Assembly (NCBI RefSeq): GCF_011806405.1
Contig: NZ_JAATOW010000038.1
Span: 1 to 44,013, forward strand
Direction of reading: 5' to 3'
Length of the DNA: 44,013 nucleotides
DNA from: Pseudooceanicola sp. HF7
GTDB lineage: Bacteria > Pseudomonadota > Alphaproteobacteria > Rhodobacterales > Rhodobacteraceae
Position 1 is the stretch's first letter. The number at the start of each line of letters is the position of its first letter. Positions 1 through 7,770 of this stretch are shown here, piece after piece. Below the pieces are notes generated by a model. That model did no database searches and was not told the DNA's origin. It was given only the letters and a program-made list of their open reading frames with translations. A program made the translations under genes and the position numbers.

Positions 1-102
1 GTGGCGCGTGAATGTTGAGCGCCGGGGGCGGGGGCGGGGGGGCGGGCGGCCTTTGCGCCCCGGGCCCTGGCACGGCGGAGGGCAGAGAGGCCGGGGGGAT
101 GG

Positions 103-1491
103 CAGGGGGAACCGCCGCACCTGGACCCGACCTCGGACGCGGCGGGAGCGATCGACCAGGTGGTCTATTCCAACGTGATGGAGGGGCTGACGCGCTTCGG
201 GCCCGATGGATCGATCAACCCCGGCCTGGCGCGCAGCTGGGACGTGTCTGAGGACGGTCTGACCTATACCTTCCACCTGGCACAGGACGTGACCTTCCAC
301 GATGGCACCGGCTTTGACGCCGAAGACGTCAAGTTCACCCTGGACCGGGCCCGCGCGGAGGACAGCACCAACGCCCAGAAGGCGCTTTTCGCCGGTATCT
401 CGGAGGTGACCGTGGTGGATCCGCTGACCGTGGCGGTGACGCTTTCCAATCCGGACGGGGCCTTCCCGTTCAAGATGGCCTGGGGCGATGCGGTGATCGT
501 CGCGCCCGAAAGCATCGAGCAGATCAAGACCCATCCGGTCGGCACCGGGGCCTTCACCTTTGCCAGCCGGATCCAGGGCGATTCCATCGAGCTTGCGAAG
601 AACCCCGAGTATTGGGGCGAACCGGCGATGCTGGACGAGGTGACCTTCAAGTTCATCTCTGATCCCTCTGCCGCCTTCGCCGCCGTGATGGCCGGTGACG
701 TCGATGCCTTTGCCGCCTTCCCGGCCCCTGAGAACCTGCCGCAGTTCGACGCGGATCCGCGCTTCAAGGTCATGATCGGCTCGACCGAGGGCGAGACGAT
801 CCTGGCGATGAACAACGCCCGCGAACCCTTCTCGAACCAGACCGTGCGTGAGGCCGTTGCCCATGCGATCAACCGGGCGGACATCATCGACGGCGCCATG
901 TTCGGCTACGGCACGCCGATCGGGACCCATTTCGCGCCGCACAACCCCGATTACGTCGATCTGACCGGGCTGTCCGACTTCGATCCCGAGAGGTCCAAGG
1001 CGCTGCTGGAAGAGGCGGGTGTCACCCTGCCGCTCAAGGTCAAGATGACCCTGCCGCCCCCCTCCTATGCGCGCCGCGGCGGAGAGATCGTGGCGGCCCA
1101 GCTGCGCGCCGTCGGGATCGAGCCGCAGATCGAGAACGTCGAATGGGCACAATGGCTGGAATCCACTTTCCGCAACGCCCATGACTTTGACCTGACGATC
1201 ATCAGCCACACGGAGCCGATGGATATCGGGATCTACGCCGACCCGGAGTACTACTTCGGCTACGACAATCCGGAGTTCCAGGACGTCCTGGCGCAGCTTG
1301 ACGTGGAAAGCGACCCCCAGAAGCGCTCTGAACTGCTGAAAACGGCCCAGACCACCATCGCGGAGGATTACGTGAACGGCTATCTCTTCCAGCTTCCCCT
1401 GCACACGGTTGCCGATACCAGGCTTGAGGGCCTCTGGCTCAATGCGCCGACGCAGGCTGCCGATCTGACCGGTGTCTACTGGGAGGAATGA
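103..1491 (+). CDS. ABC transporter substrate-binding protein, family 5 (peptide/opine/nickel type), 5' end damaged
   Basis: Periplasmic ligand-binding component of a Dpp/Opp-type importer (SBP_bac_5 family). The readable protein begins in the family's N-terminal block EPPHLDPT (109-132), followed by DQVVYSN and the usual GLARSWDVSEDGLTYTF segment. The C-terminal two thirds look intact and end at TGA 1489-1491. No signal peptide is readable: upstream the frame stays open to a stop at 16-18 but encodes implausible Gly/Arg/Pro-rich residues. Removing one G at 101-102 puts an ATG-CAG (Met-Gln) directly before GEPPHL, as in family members, so a frameshift or poor sequence at the window edge is likely. 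GTG 160 is only an internal codon. Two permeases and an ATPase follow, so it should feed that transporter. The substrate cannot be read from the sequence; the dehydrogenases downstream suggest a small catabolised compound. Confidence 0.88.
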   Translation, partial: QGEPPHLDPTSDAAGAIDQVVYSNVMEGLTRFGPDGSINPGLARSWDVSEDGLTYTFHLAQDVTFHDGTGFDAEDVKFTLDRARAEDSTNAQKALFAGISEVTVVDPLTVAVTLSNPDGAFPFKMAWGDAVIVAPESIEQIKTHPVGTGAFTFASRIQGDSIELAKNPEYWGEPAMLDEVTFKFISDPSAAFAAVMAGDVDAFAAFPAPENLPQFDADPRFKVMIGSTEGETILAMNNAREPFSNQTVREAVAHAINRADIIDGAMFGYGTPIGTHFAPHNPDYVDLTGLSDFDPERSKALLEEAGVTLPLKVKMTLPPPSYARRGGEIVAAQLRAVGIEPQIENVEWAQWLESTFRNAHDFDLTIISHTEPMDIGIYADPEYYFGYDNPEFQDVLAQLDVESDPQKRSELLKTAQTTIAEDYVNGYLFQLPLHTVADTRLEGLWLNAPTQAADLTGVYWEE

Positions 1492-1517
1492 CCCCGCTTG
1501 CGCCGGGGCACGCCCTT

Positions 1518-1537
1518 TCCGGCCGGTCACGGCCGGA
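1518..1537 (+). other. Intercistronic hairpin after the binding-protein gene
   Basis: TCCGGCCG, loop GTCA, CGGCCGGA: a perfect 8-bp stem 26 nt after the binding-protein stop, with no T-tract. Hairpins here in binding-protein/permease operons commonly stabilise the upstream mRNA and lower permease expression. That role is inferred from position. Confidence 0.5.
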
Positions 1538-1544
1538 GGGCGGC

Positions 1545-1584
1545 GGATGCCTCCGGCGGGAGTTTCCCGGCAAGAAGAAGATCC
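1545..1584 (+). repeat. Dispersed intergenic repeat, copy 1
   Basis: Core GCCTCCGGCGGGAGTTT followed by CCCGGCAAGAAGAA. It shares about 31 nt with copies at 10793-10826 (+) and 10941-10985 (-). It contains a small CTCC/GGAG hairpin followed by TTT. It lies 3' of the binding-protein gene, in sense orientation. Confidence 0.85.
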
Positions 1585-1701
1585 TGCCCCGTTTCCCGCC
1601 CGTGCCGGTTGCACGGGGGGAGGCGGGCCGCAGGCCCCGCGGGGCGGTGCCCCTGACTTTCTGATGCCCTGCCCGCAATTCAAGACCGCACTGGCCCTTT
1701 C

Positions 1702-2649
1702 ATGCTGCGCTTTCTCCTGACACGCCTGACCTCCCTGGTCCTGAGCCTTGTCGTCGCCTCGGCGGTGATCTTTGCCGTGATCGAGGTGCTTCCCGGCGAT
1801 CCCGCTGCCGTCATGCTGGGCGTGAATGCCCAGGAAGATACCCTGGCGGCCCTGCGCGAAGAGCTGGGCCTGACGGAAGCGCCGGTCATGCGCTATTTCC
1901 ACTGGGTCACCGGGCTGTTGCAGGGCGATTTCGGGGTTTCCTATTCCTACCGCATCCCGGTGGCCGAGATGATCTCTGACCGCTTGCAGGTGTCGCTGCC
2001 CTTGGCGCTGTTCGCGCTGGTGCTGACGGTGGTGATCGCCATTCCCGTGGGTATATGGGCCGCCTCGCGCCGGGGCAGCGCCGTGGATCTTGGGGTCATG
2101 GGGGTGACGCAGCTGGGCGTGGCTGTGCCGAACTTCTGGTTCGCGATGCTCATGGTGCTGGTCTTCGCGGTGAACCTGCGCTGGTTCTCCGCGGGTGGCT
2201 TTGCCGGCTGGGATGAAGGGATCTTGCCCGCGCTGAAAAGCCTGACCCTGCCGGCCATTGCGCTGGCGCTTCCCCAGGCTTCCATCCTGGCGCGGGTCAT
2301 GCGTTCTGCCCTGCTGGATACACTGGGAGAGGACTTTGTCCGTACGGCGCGGGCCAAGGGGCTGACGCGGCGCCAGGCGCTCTGGCGCCATGCCTTCCGC
2401 AATGCGCTGATCCCGGTGCTGACGATCATCGGGCTGCAGTTCTCCTTCCTGCTGGCGGGGGGGATCATCATCGAGAATGTCTTTTACCTGCCGGGGCTTG
2501 GGCGGCTGATCTTCCAGGCGATCTCTGCCCGGGACCTGGTGGTCGTCGAAAGCGTCGTGATGCTGCTGGTCTTTGCGGTGATCGTCGTGAACTTCCTGGT
2601 CGAGGTGGCCTATGCGCTGATCGACCCCCGTCTGAGGAGCGCCCGATGA
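1702..2649 (+). CDS. ABC transporter permease, DppB/OppB type
   Basis: Inner-membrane subunit of the importer (315 aa, normal length for DppB-like permeases). It opens with the LLTRLTSLVLSLV first membrane segment and the LPGDPA motif at residues 30-35 that is typical of this family. The cytoplasmic EAA loop that docks to the ATPase lies at about 210-240, with RTARAKG at 214-220. Several further hydrophobic segments are visible (about 98-122, 145-160, 233-255, 280-305). The ATG at 1702 follows a 210-nt gap holding a hairpin and a dispersed repeat, so expression may be set apart from the binding protein. Its stop overlaps the next start as ATGA, indicating translational coupling with the second permease. 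Confidence 0.93.
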   Translation: MLRFLLTRLTSLVLSLVVASAVIFAVIEVLPGDPAAVMLGVNAQEDTLAALREELGLTEAPVMRYFHWVTGLLQGDFGVSYSYRIPVAEMISDRLQVSLPLALFALVLTVVIAIPVGIWAASRRGSAVDLGVMGVTQLGVAVPNFWFAMLMVLVFAVNLRWFSAGGFAGWDEGILPALKSLTLPAIALALPQASILARVMRSALLDTLGEDFVRTARAKGLTRRQALWRHAFRNALIPVLTIIGLQFSFLLAGGIIIENVFYLPGLGRLIFQAISARDLVVVESVVMLLVFAVIVVNFLVEVAYALIDPRLRSAR

Positions 2650-3488
2650 CCGGAACGATGCAGATGGTCCTGCGCTCGCGCAGCCTGGTCCTGGGGGCGG
2701 CGCTGAGCCTGGTTTTCTTTGGCGCGGCCGTCGTGAGCTTTCTCTGGGTGCCCTACGACGTCACGCTGATGGGCATCGCCAACAAGATCAAACCGCCCTC
2801 GGCCGCGCATTGGCTGGGCACGGACCAGTTCGGGCGCGATATCCTGTCGATGATCATGGTGGGGGCGCGGACCTCCATCGCCGTGGCGGTCCTGGCGGTG
2901 GGGATCGGCATGGGCTTCGGCGTGCCGCTGGGGCTTTGGGCGGCGGCGCGCCGCGGCAGCCTGCTGGACGAGCTGATCATGCGCGGCAATGACCTGGTCT
3001 TTGCCTTCCCCGCGCTGCTGATCGCGGTGATGATCACGGCGATCCTGGGGCCGTCGGCCACGAATGCGATCATCGCCATCGGCGTCTTCAACATCCCGGT
3101 CTTCGCGCGGCTGTCACGCTCTGGCGCGCTGTCGCTCTGGCAGCGGGATTTCATCCTGGCGGCCCGGGTCGCTGGCAAGGGATCCGCCCGGATTTCCTGG
3201 GAGCATATCCTGCCCAACATCCTGAACCTGCTGATTGTTCAGGGCACGATCCAGTTTTCCCTCGGCATCCTGGCAGAGGCGGGGCTGAGCTACGTCGGCC
3301 TTGGCGCGCAGCCTCCTGTGCCCTCTTGGGGGCGGATGCTGGCGGAAAGCCAGACCTTCATCACCTTTGCCCCCCACATGGCGCTGTTCCCGGGCTTCGC
3401 GATCCTCTTGACCGTGCTGGGGCTGAACCTGATGGGCGACGGGCTGCGCGACCTTCTGGATCCGAAACTGCGGCGGGGTCGCGAATGA
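2646..3488 (+). CDS. ABC transporter permease, DppC/OppC type
   Basis: Second inner-membrane subunit (280 aa). The N-terminal membrane segment spans residues 13-35. The DppC hallmark HWLGTDQFGRDILS is at 55-68. The EAA loop is at about 168-192 (DFILAARVAGKG...WEHILPN), where the ATPase would contact it. It pairs with the preceding DppB-type subunit to form the translocation pore. The start overlaps the previous stop and its own stop overlaps the next start, both as ATGA, so the three transporter genes are translationally linked. TGAGGAGC just upstream (2632-2641) is a good ribosome-binding site. Confidence 0.93.
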   Translation: MTGTMQMVLRSRSLVLGAALSLVFFGAAVVSFLWVPYDVTLMGIANKIKPPSAAHWLGTDQFGRDILSMIMVGARTSIAVAVLAVGIGMGFGVPLGLWAAARRGSLLDELIMRGNDLVFAFPALLIAVMITAILGPSATNAIIAIGVFNIPVFARLSRSGALSLWQRDFILAARVAGKGSARISWEHILPNILNLLIVQGTIQFSLGILAEAGLSYVGLGAQPPVPSWGRMLAESQTFITFAPHMALFPGFAILLTVLGLNLMGDGLRDLLDPKLRRGRE

Positions 3489-5074
3489 GCCTTCTTGAGA
3501 TCCAGAACCTGAGCCTGTCGATCGGCACCTACGAGATCCTGCACCGGGTCTCCCTGAGCGTCGCACCCGGAGAGATCCTGGGCGTGATCGGCGAAAGCGG
3601 ATCCGGCAAGTCGATGACCGCCTTTGCCACCATGCAGCTTCTGCCGGAGGGCGCGCGTTGCGAGGGGCGCATTGCCCTGGACGGGCAGGAGATGCTTGAG
3701 CTGCCGGAGGCGCAGCTGTGCGCCTTGCGGGGGTCTGCCGTTGGTATGGTCTTCCAGGAGCCGATGACCGCGCTGAACCCGCTTCAGACCATCGGCGACC
3801 AGGTTGCGGAAACCATCCGCATCCATCAGAAAACCTCGCGCAGGCAGGCACTTTTGCTTGCGCAGGAAGCCCTTGAGCGGGTCGAGCTGCCGGCGGATCG
3901 CTTCCCCCTGTCGCGCTATCCCCATGAGCTGTCCGGCGGGCAGCGCCAGCGCGTGGTGATCGCCATGGCCATCGCCCTGCGCCCCAAGCTGCTGATCGCG
4001 GATGAGCCTACGACAGCGCTGGACGTGACCACGCAGGCGCAGATCCTGGCGCTGCTGACCCGCCTCGTGCGGGAGGATGGCATGGGGCTGCTGATGATCT
4101 CTCATGACCTGGCGGTGGTGGCCGACATGGCCGACCGGATCGCCATCATGCAAAACGGCCGGGTGGTAGAGGAAGGCCCGGCCAGGACCCTGTTCCACAC
4201 CATGCAGCATCCCTATTCCAAGGCGCTGCTGGCGGCCTCTGCCCATGCGCCGGTGATGACGCCCCAGGAGGAAGGTGCGCCCCTGCTTGAGGTGCGCGAT
4301 GTCCACCGGCGCTACCCGATGGCACGCAAGACCCTCTTTGGCCCGCGGCAGGAGTTCCATGCGGTCAAGGGGGTCTCCCTGACGCTGAAGGCGGGGGAAA
4401 GCCTTGGCCTTGTTGGGGAATCCGGTTGCGGAAAATCCACGCTGACCCGCGCGATCCTGGGGCTGGAGCAGGTGCAGGGCGGTGAGATCCGCCTTGGCGG
4501 CCAGCCGGTCTTTACCGGGGACAAGCCCAACCCGGCCGTGCGGCGGCGGATGCAGGTGGTCTTTCAGGACCCCTATGGCAGCTTCAACCCGCGCCATCGC
4601 GTCGGGCGCCTGGTGACAGAGCCCTTCCACCTGTCAGAGAACCCGCCAACCGGCGCCGCACGGGAGGCGGCCATCGCCGAGGCGCTGGAGGCCGTGGGCC
4701 TGAAGGCATCTGACAAGTCCAAGTATATCCACGAATTTTCCGGCGGCCAGCGGCAGCGCATCGCCATCGCGCGGGCCCTGATCACCAAGCCGGAGCTGAT
4801 CCTGCTGGACGAGGCCGTCTCGGCGCTGGACGTGCAGGTGCGGGCGCAGATCCTGGACCTGCTGGCCGATCTCTCTGGCCGGTTCGGGCTGAGTTACCTG
4901 TTCATTTCGCACGATCTTTCCGTGGTGCGCTCGATCACCGACAGGGTGCTGGTCATGCAGGCCGGCGAGATTGTCGAGGAAGGCCCGACCGAGCAGGTGC
5001 TGGAACGGCCCACCCATCCCTATACGAAGAAACTGGTTGCTGCGGCGCCGCGCCTGCCTGAGGGCGTGCTGTAG
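3485..5074 (+). CDS. Fused double ATP-binding subunit, DppD-DppF type
   Basis: One 529-aa polypeptide carries both ATPases of a peptide-type importer. Domain 1: Walker A GESGSGKS (36-43), signature LSGGQRQR (149-156), Walker B LLIADEP (169-175), and an H-loop in ISHDLAV (205-211). Domain 2: Walker A GESGCGKS (311-318), signature FSGGQRQR (418-425), Walker B LILLDEA (438-444) and a second ISHDLSV. All catalytic motifs are intact in both halves. HPYSKALL (242-249) and HPYTKKLV near the end match the oligopeptide-binding C-terminal motif of each half. The start is the ATG overlapping the permease stop; upstream in-frame codons lie inside the permease gene. Such fusions (GsiA/YejF-like layout) are common in Rhizobiales and Rhodobacterales. 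Confidence 0.94.
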   Translation: MSLLEIQNLSLSIGTYEILHRVSLSVAPGEILGVIGESGSGKSMTAFATMQLLPEGARCEGRIALDGQEMLELPEAQLCALRGSAVGMVFQEPMTALNPLQTIGDQVAETIRIHQKTSRRQALLLAQEALERVELPADRFPLSRYPHELSGGQRQRVVIAMAIALRPKLLIADEPTTALDVTTQAQILALLTRLVREDGMGLLMISHDLAVVADMADRIAIMQNGRVVEEGPARTLFHTMQHPYSKALLAASAHAPVMTPQEEGAPLLEVRDVHRRYPMARKTLFGPRQEFHAVKGVSLTLKAGESLGLVGESGCGKSTLTRAILGLEQVQGGEIRLGGQPVFTGDKPNPAVRRRMQVVFQDPYGSFNPRHRVGRLVTEPFHLSENPPTGAAREAAIAEALEAVGLKASDKSKYIHEFSGGQRQRIAIARALITKPELILLDEAVSALDVQVRAQILDLLADLSGRFGLSYLFISHDLSVVRSITDRVLVMQAGEIVEEGPTEQVLERPTHPYTKKLVAAAPRLPEGVL

Positions 5075-5087
5075 CGGAGGAAATACC

Positions 5088-6530
5088 ATGAAAGAGCTTT
5101 GGTTCGATCCGTCCAACTGCCTGATCGGCGGGGAATGGACGCCCGCTGCGGCGGGGACCCTGCCGCTTTACGATCCCTCGACGGGGGAAGAGATCGGCGC
5201 GATTGCCCGGGGCGGCGCGTCGGAGGTCGACGCGGCCGTGGACGCGGCCCGGCGCGCCTTCGAGGGGGGCTGGAACCGCACTCCGGCGGCCGAGCGCGGG
5301 CGTATCCTGATGCGCCTTGGCAAGCTGGTCGAAGAAGCGGTCGACAGCCTTGCCATGATCGAGGCGCGGGACGTCGGCAAACCCCTGAAACAGGCGCGGG
5401 CAGATGCCGTCGCGCTGGCCCGCTACCTGGAGTTCTACGGCGGCGCGGCGGACAAGCTGCTGGGCGAGACGATCCCCTACCTGGACGGCTATACCGTCTA
5501 TACCTTGCGGGAGCCGCACGGGGTGACCGGACATATTGTGCCCTGGAATTACCCGATGCAGATCATCGGGCGCTCTGTCGGGGCGGCGCTGGCGGCGGGG
5601 AATGCCTGTGTTCTCAAGCCGGCAGAGGATGCCTGCCTGACCGCGCTGGCCTTTGCCGACCTGGCCAAGGCCGCCGGTCTGCCGGACGGCGTGCTGAACG
5701 TCGTGCCGGGCCTGGGGGCAGAGGCCGGCGCGGCGCTGTCGGCCCATCCGGGCGTGAACCACCTGAGCTTTACCGGATCGGTTGCCACCGGTGTGGCGGT
5801 GCAGATAGCGGCTGCGGCGAACGTGGTGCCGGTCACGCTTGAGCTGGGGGGCAAGTCGCCGCAGCTGGTCTTCGGGGATGCCGACCTTGAGACGGCGCTG
5901 CCTTTCCTGGTGAACGCCGGAATCCAGAACGCGGGGCAGACCTGCTCGGCCTCCTCGCGGATCCTGGTCCAGGCCTCTCGCTATGACGAGGTCCTGGAGC
6001 GGATGGCAGAGCGCTACGCGGCGCTGCGGGTTGGCCCGGCGGTCCGGGACCTGGACGTGGGGCCGGTGATTTCCGCGAAACAACAAGGGCTTGTCAACGG
6101 CTGGCTGGAGCGCGGCGCGGATCTTGAAGTGGCCGCGCAGGCCCGGCTGGGCGACCTGCCGGAGGGCGGATACTACGTGGCGCCGACGCTGTTTTCCGGG
6201 GCGGGCGGGGATCACATCCTGGCCCAGTCAGAGATCTTCGGACCGGTCCAGGTGGTCATTCCCTTTGAGGATGAAGAGGAAGCCGTGGCGCTAGCCAATG
6301 GCACCGATTACGGGCTGGTCGCCAGCGTCTGGAGCCGCGAGGGCGCGCGCCAGATGCGCCTGGCGCGCAGCCTTCGGGCGGGGCAGGTGTTCCTGAACAA
6401 CTACGGGGCCGGGGGCGGCGTTGAGCTGCCCTTTGGCGGCATCGGCAAATCCGGACATGGGCGGGAGAAGGGCTTCGAGGCGCTTTACGGCTTCACCGCG
6501 CTGAAGACCGTCGCGGCCTATCACGGCTGA
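5088..6530 (+). CDS. NAD(P)+-dependent aldehyde dehydrogenase
   Basis: 480-aa member of the ALDH superfamily, oxidising an aldehyde to the carboxylate in the cytoplasm. Visible active-site parts: PWNYP with Asn154, the cofactor-side KPAE (177-180), FTGS (228-231), Glu252 in LELGGKSP, nucleophile Cys286 in NAGQTCSAS, and the EIFGPV block near the C-terminus. The ATG at 5088 has CGGAGGAA 6-13 nt upstream; the longer in-frame reading starts inside the ATPase gene and is not credible. It is 13 nt behind the ATPase, so in the transporter operon. Similarity is of the betaine-aldehyde/aminobutyraldehyde type, but I cannot fix the substrate. With the SDR that follows it could oxidise an imported alcohol stepwise to an acid; that is inference. 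Confidence 0.92.
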   Translation: MKELWFDPSNCLIGGEWTPAAAGTLPLYDPSTGEEIGAIARGGASEVDAAVDAARRAFEGGWNRTPAAERGRILMRLGKLVEEAVDSLAMIEARDVGKPLKQARADAVALARYLEFYGGAADKLLGETIPYLDGYTVYTLREPHGVTGHIVPWNYPMQIIGRSVGAALAAGNACVLKPAEDACLTALAFADLAKAAGLPDGVLNVVPGLGAEAGAALSAHPGVNHLSFTGSVATGVAVQIAAAANVVPVTLELGGKSPQLVFGDADLETALPFLVNAGIQNAGQTCSASSRILVQASRYDEVLERMAERYAALRVGPAVRDLDVGPVISAKQQGLVNGWLERGADLEVAAQARLGDLPEGGYYVAPTLFSGAGGDHILAQSEIFGPVQVVIPFEDEEEAVALANGTDYGLVASVWSREGARQMRLARSLRAGQVFLNNYGAGGGVELPFGGIGKSGHGREKGFEALYGFTALKTVAAYHG

Positions 6531-6566
6531 AAACATCAATTGAATCAGGAAGATCGGGAGGGTGTG

Positions 6567-7322
6567 ATGCGTTTGAAAGACAAGGTGGCCGTGGTCACCG
6601 GCGCGGCCCAGGGCTTTGGCCTGGGGATCGCGCAGCGCTTCGTGGAAGAGGGCGCCAAGGTGCTGGTCGTGGACCTGCAGGGCGAGAAGGCCGAGGCCGC
6701 TGCCGAAGGGCTGAGCGGCCCTGGCAGCGCGCTGGGACATGGGGCCGATGTCGCGGACCGGGGCGCCGTGGAGGCCATGCTGGAGCGGGCGGAAAGCGCG
6801 CTGGGGCCAGTGGATATCCTGGTCAACAATGCCGGTGTGACCCATCTCCCCATGCCGATGGAAGAGGTCACCGAAAGCGACTTTGACCGGATTTTTGCAG
6901 TCAATATCAAGGCGATATACCTGGCCTCCCAATTGCTGGTGCCGCGGCTGAAGACGCGCGGGCAGGGCGGGGCGATCGTCAACGTCTCCAGCACGGCGGG
7001 GATTTCGCCGCGCCCGAACCTGACCTGGTACAATGCCTCCAAGGGCTGGGTGAACACCGCGACGGAGAGCATGGCGGTGGAGCTGGCCCCGGCGGGCATC
7101 CGGGTCAATGCGATCTGCCCCGTGGCCGGGGAAACGCCGCTGCTGCAAAGCTTCATGGGGCAGGATACTCCTGAAATCAGGGCGAAATTCCTGTCGACCA
7201 TTCCCATGGGCCGCTTCACCACCCCCAAGGATATCGGCGATGCGGCGGTCTTCCTGGCCTCTGAAGAGGCGGGGATGGTGACCGGGCAATGCATGAAGGT
7301 CGACGGCGGGCGCTGCATCTGA
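6567..7322 (+). CDS. SDR family oxidoreductase
   Basis: Classical short-chain dehydrogenase, 251 aa. The Rossmann glycine motif TGAAQGFG is at 11-18, NNAG at 87-90, and the catalytic residues are Ser142 (NVSSTAG), Tyr155 and Lys159 (YNASK). Asp36 at the end of beta-2 (VVDL) suggests NAD rather than NADP preference. The ATG at 6567 is preceded by GGGAGGGTG; a GTG at 6564 is an alternative. It is the last gene of the importer operon, 36 nt after the aldehyde dehydrogenase, and probably interconverts an alcohol and carbonyl in the same pathway. A 3-oxoacyl-ACP reductase role is less likely, since no other fatty acid genes are nearby. Confidence 0.9.
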   Translation: MRLKDKVAVVTGAAQGFGLGIAQRFVEEGAKVLVVDLQGEKAEAAAEGLSGPGSALGHGADVADRGAVEAMLERAESALGPVDILVNNAGVTHLPMPMEEVTESDFDRIFAVNIKAIYLASQLLVPRLKTRGQGGAIVNVSSTAGISPRPNLTWYNASKGWVNTATESMAVELAPAGIRVNAICPVAGETPLLQSFMGQDTPEIRAKFLSTIPMGRFTTPKDIGDAAVFLASEEAGMVTGQCMKVDGGRCI

Positions 7323-7324
7323 GA

Positions 7325-7372
7325 GGCGGGGCCGTCCGGCGCTCGCCGCCGGGGCGGCCTCGCCCCGCCCGC
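7325..7372 (+). other. GC-rich branched hairpin after the SDR gene
   Basis: GGCGGGGC close to the SDR stop can pair with GCCCCGCC about 30 nt later, enclosing further CG-rich complementary runs. There is no T-tract, so this is at best a weak or factor-assisted operon end. Confidence 0.35.
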
Positions 7373-7383
7373 CGTCCCGTATC

Positions 7384-7399
7384 TGTGCAAGGGCGCACA
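7384..7399. promoter_or_regulatory. Dyad TGTGC-N6-GCACA, copy 1
   Basis: Perfect 5+5 inverted repeat with a 6-nt spacer, matching 7505-7520. The flanks also agree (17 of 19 positions starting with the T of TGTGC). A duplicated dyad of this size is operator-like; the regulator is unknown. Confidence 0.45.
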
Positions 7400-7422
7400 G
7401 GCTGATCCTGCTGGAAAACCGC

Positions 7423-7477
7423 GTCGGTCCCACGTCTGTTTTATGTCGGTATCGCGTCGGTATCACGTCGGTGCGCA
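7423..7477 (+). repeat. Five 11-bp tandem units (iteron-like)
   Basis: Units start at 7423, 7434, 7445, 7456 and 7467. Units 1, 3, 4 and 5 begin GTCGGT and unit 2 begins GTCTGT. Units 3 and 4 (GTCGGTATCGC, GTCGGTATCAC) differ at one base. The exact 11-nt phasing puts each unit on nearly the same face of the helix. The array sits between the two TGTGC dyads, about 290 nt upstream of asd. Confidence 0.7.
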
Positions 7478-7504
7478 GCGCACGCTGGGGTCACCTTCCG
7501 GTAA

Positions 7505-7520
7505 TGTGCACAGGCGCACA
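7505..7520. promoter_or_regulatory. Dyad TGTGC-N6-GCACA, copy 2
   Basis: Second perfect 5+5 dyad with a 6-nt spacer, 121 nt after the first and on the other side of the 11-bp tandem array. Possible operator. Confidence 0.45.
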
Positions 7521-7683
7521 GGCGCGCGCTGACCGGCGTCGCGCCGTGCCCTGCCGCTTGTCTGGGAGGCGCAGGCCGACAACGCGCGGCGCCCCCTCGA
7601 TGGGGGGCACGGGCGTCCCTTGCGTGCCAGGGCCTTCGCTGCCCCCTGCATTGGCCCCGGGGGCGCCTGTCCCATCGCCGCCC

Positions 7684-7711
7684 TTGATACGGCCCATCAC
7701 CGCAATACCCT
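7684..7711 (+). promoter_or_regulatory. asd: Candidate promoter for asd
   Basis: TTGATA at 7684-7689, a 16-nt spacer, then TACCCT at 7706-7711. The -35 is close to consensus and the -10 is poor. It would give a leader of about 50 nt. This is the best match I found in the gap upstream of asd. Confidence 0.35.
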
Positions 7712-7770
7712 TCCAACCCAACCGCGCATGGGGTATGGACCCCCGTCCCAATTGAAAGGAGTCTTCCACT

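Noticed and set aside
3290-4630. Long minus-strand open frame (446 codons) opposite the fused ATPase
   Set aside because: Gly/His/Arg/Gln-rich shadow of a gene with four intact nucleotide-binding motifs.
7384-7520. CRISPR array or replication origin
   Set aside because: The 11-bp units are contiguous without spacers, and neither cas nor repA/dnaA genes are present, so it is only described as a tandem repeat.
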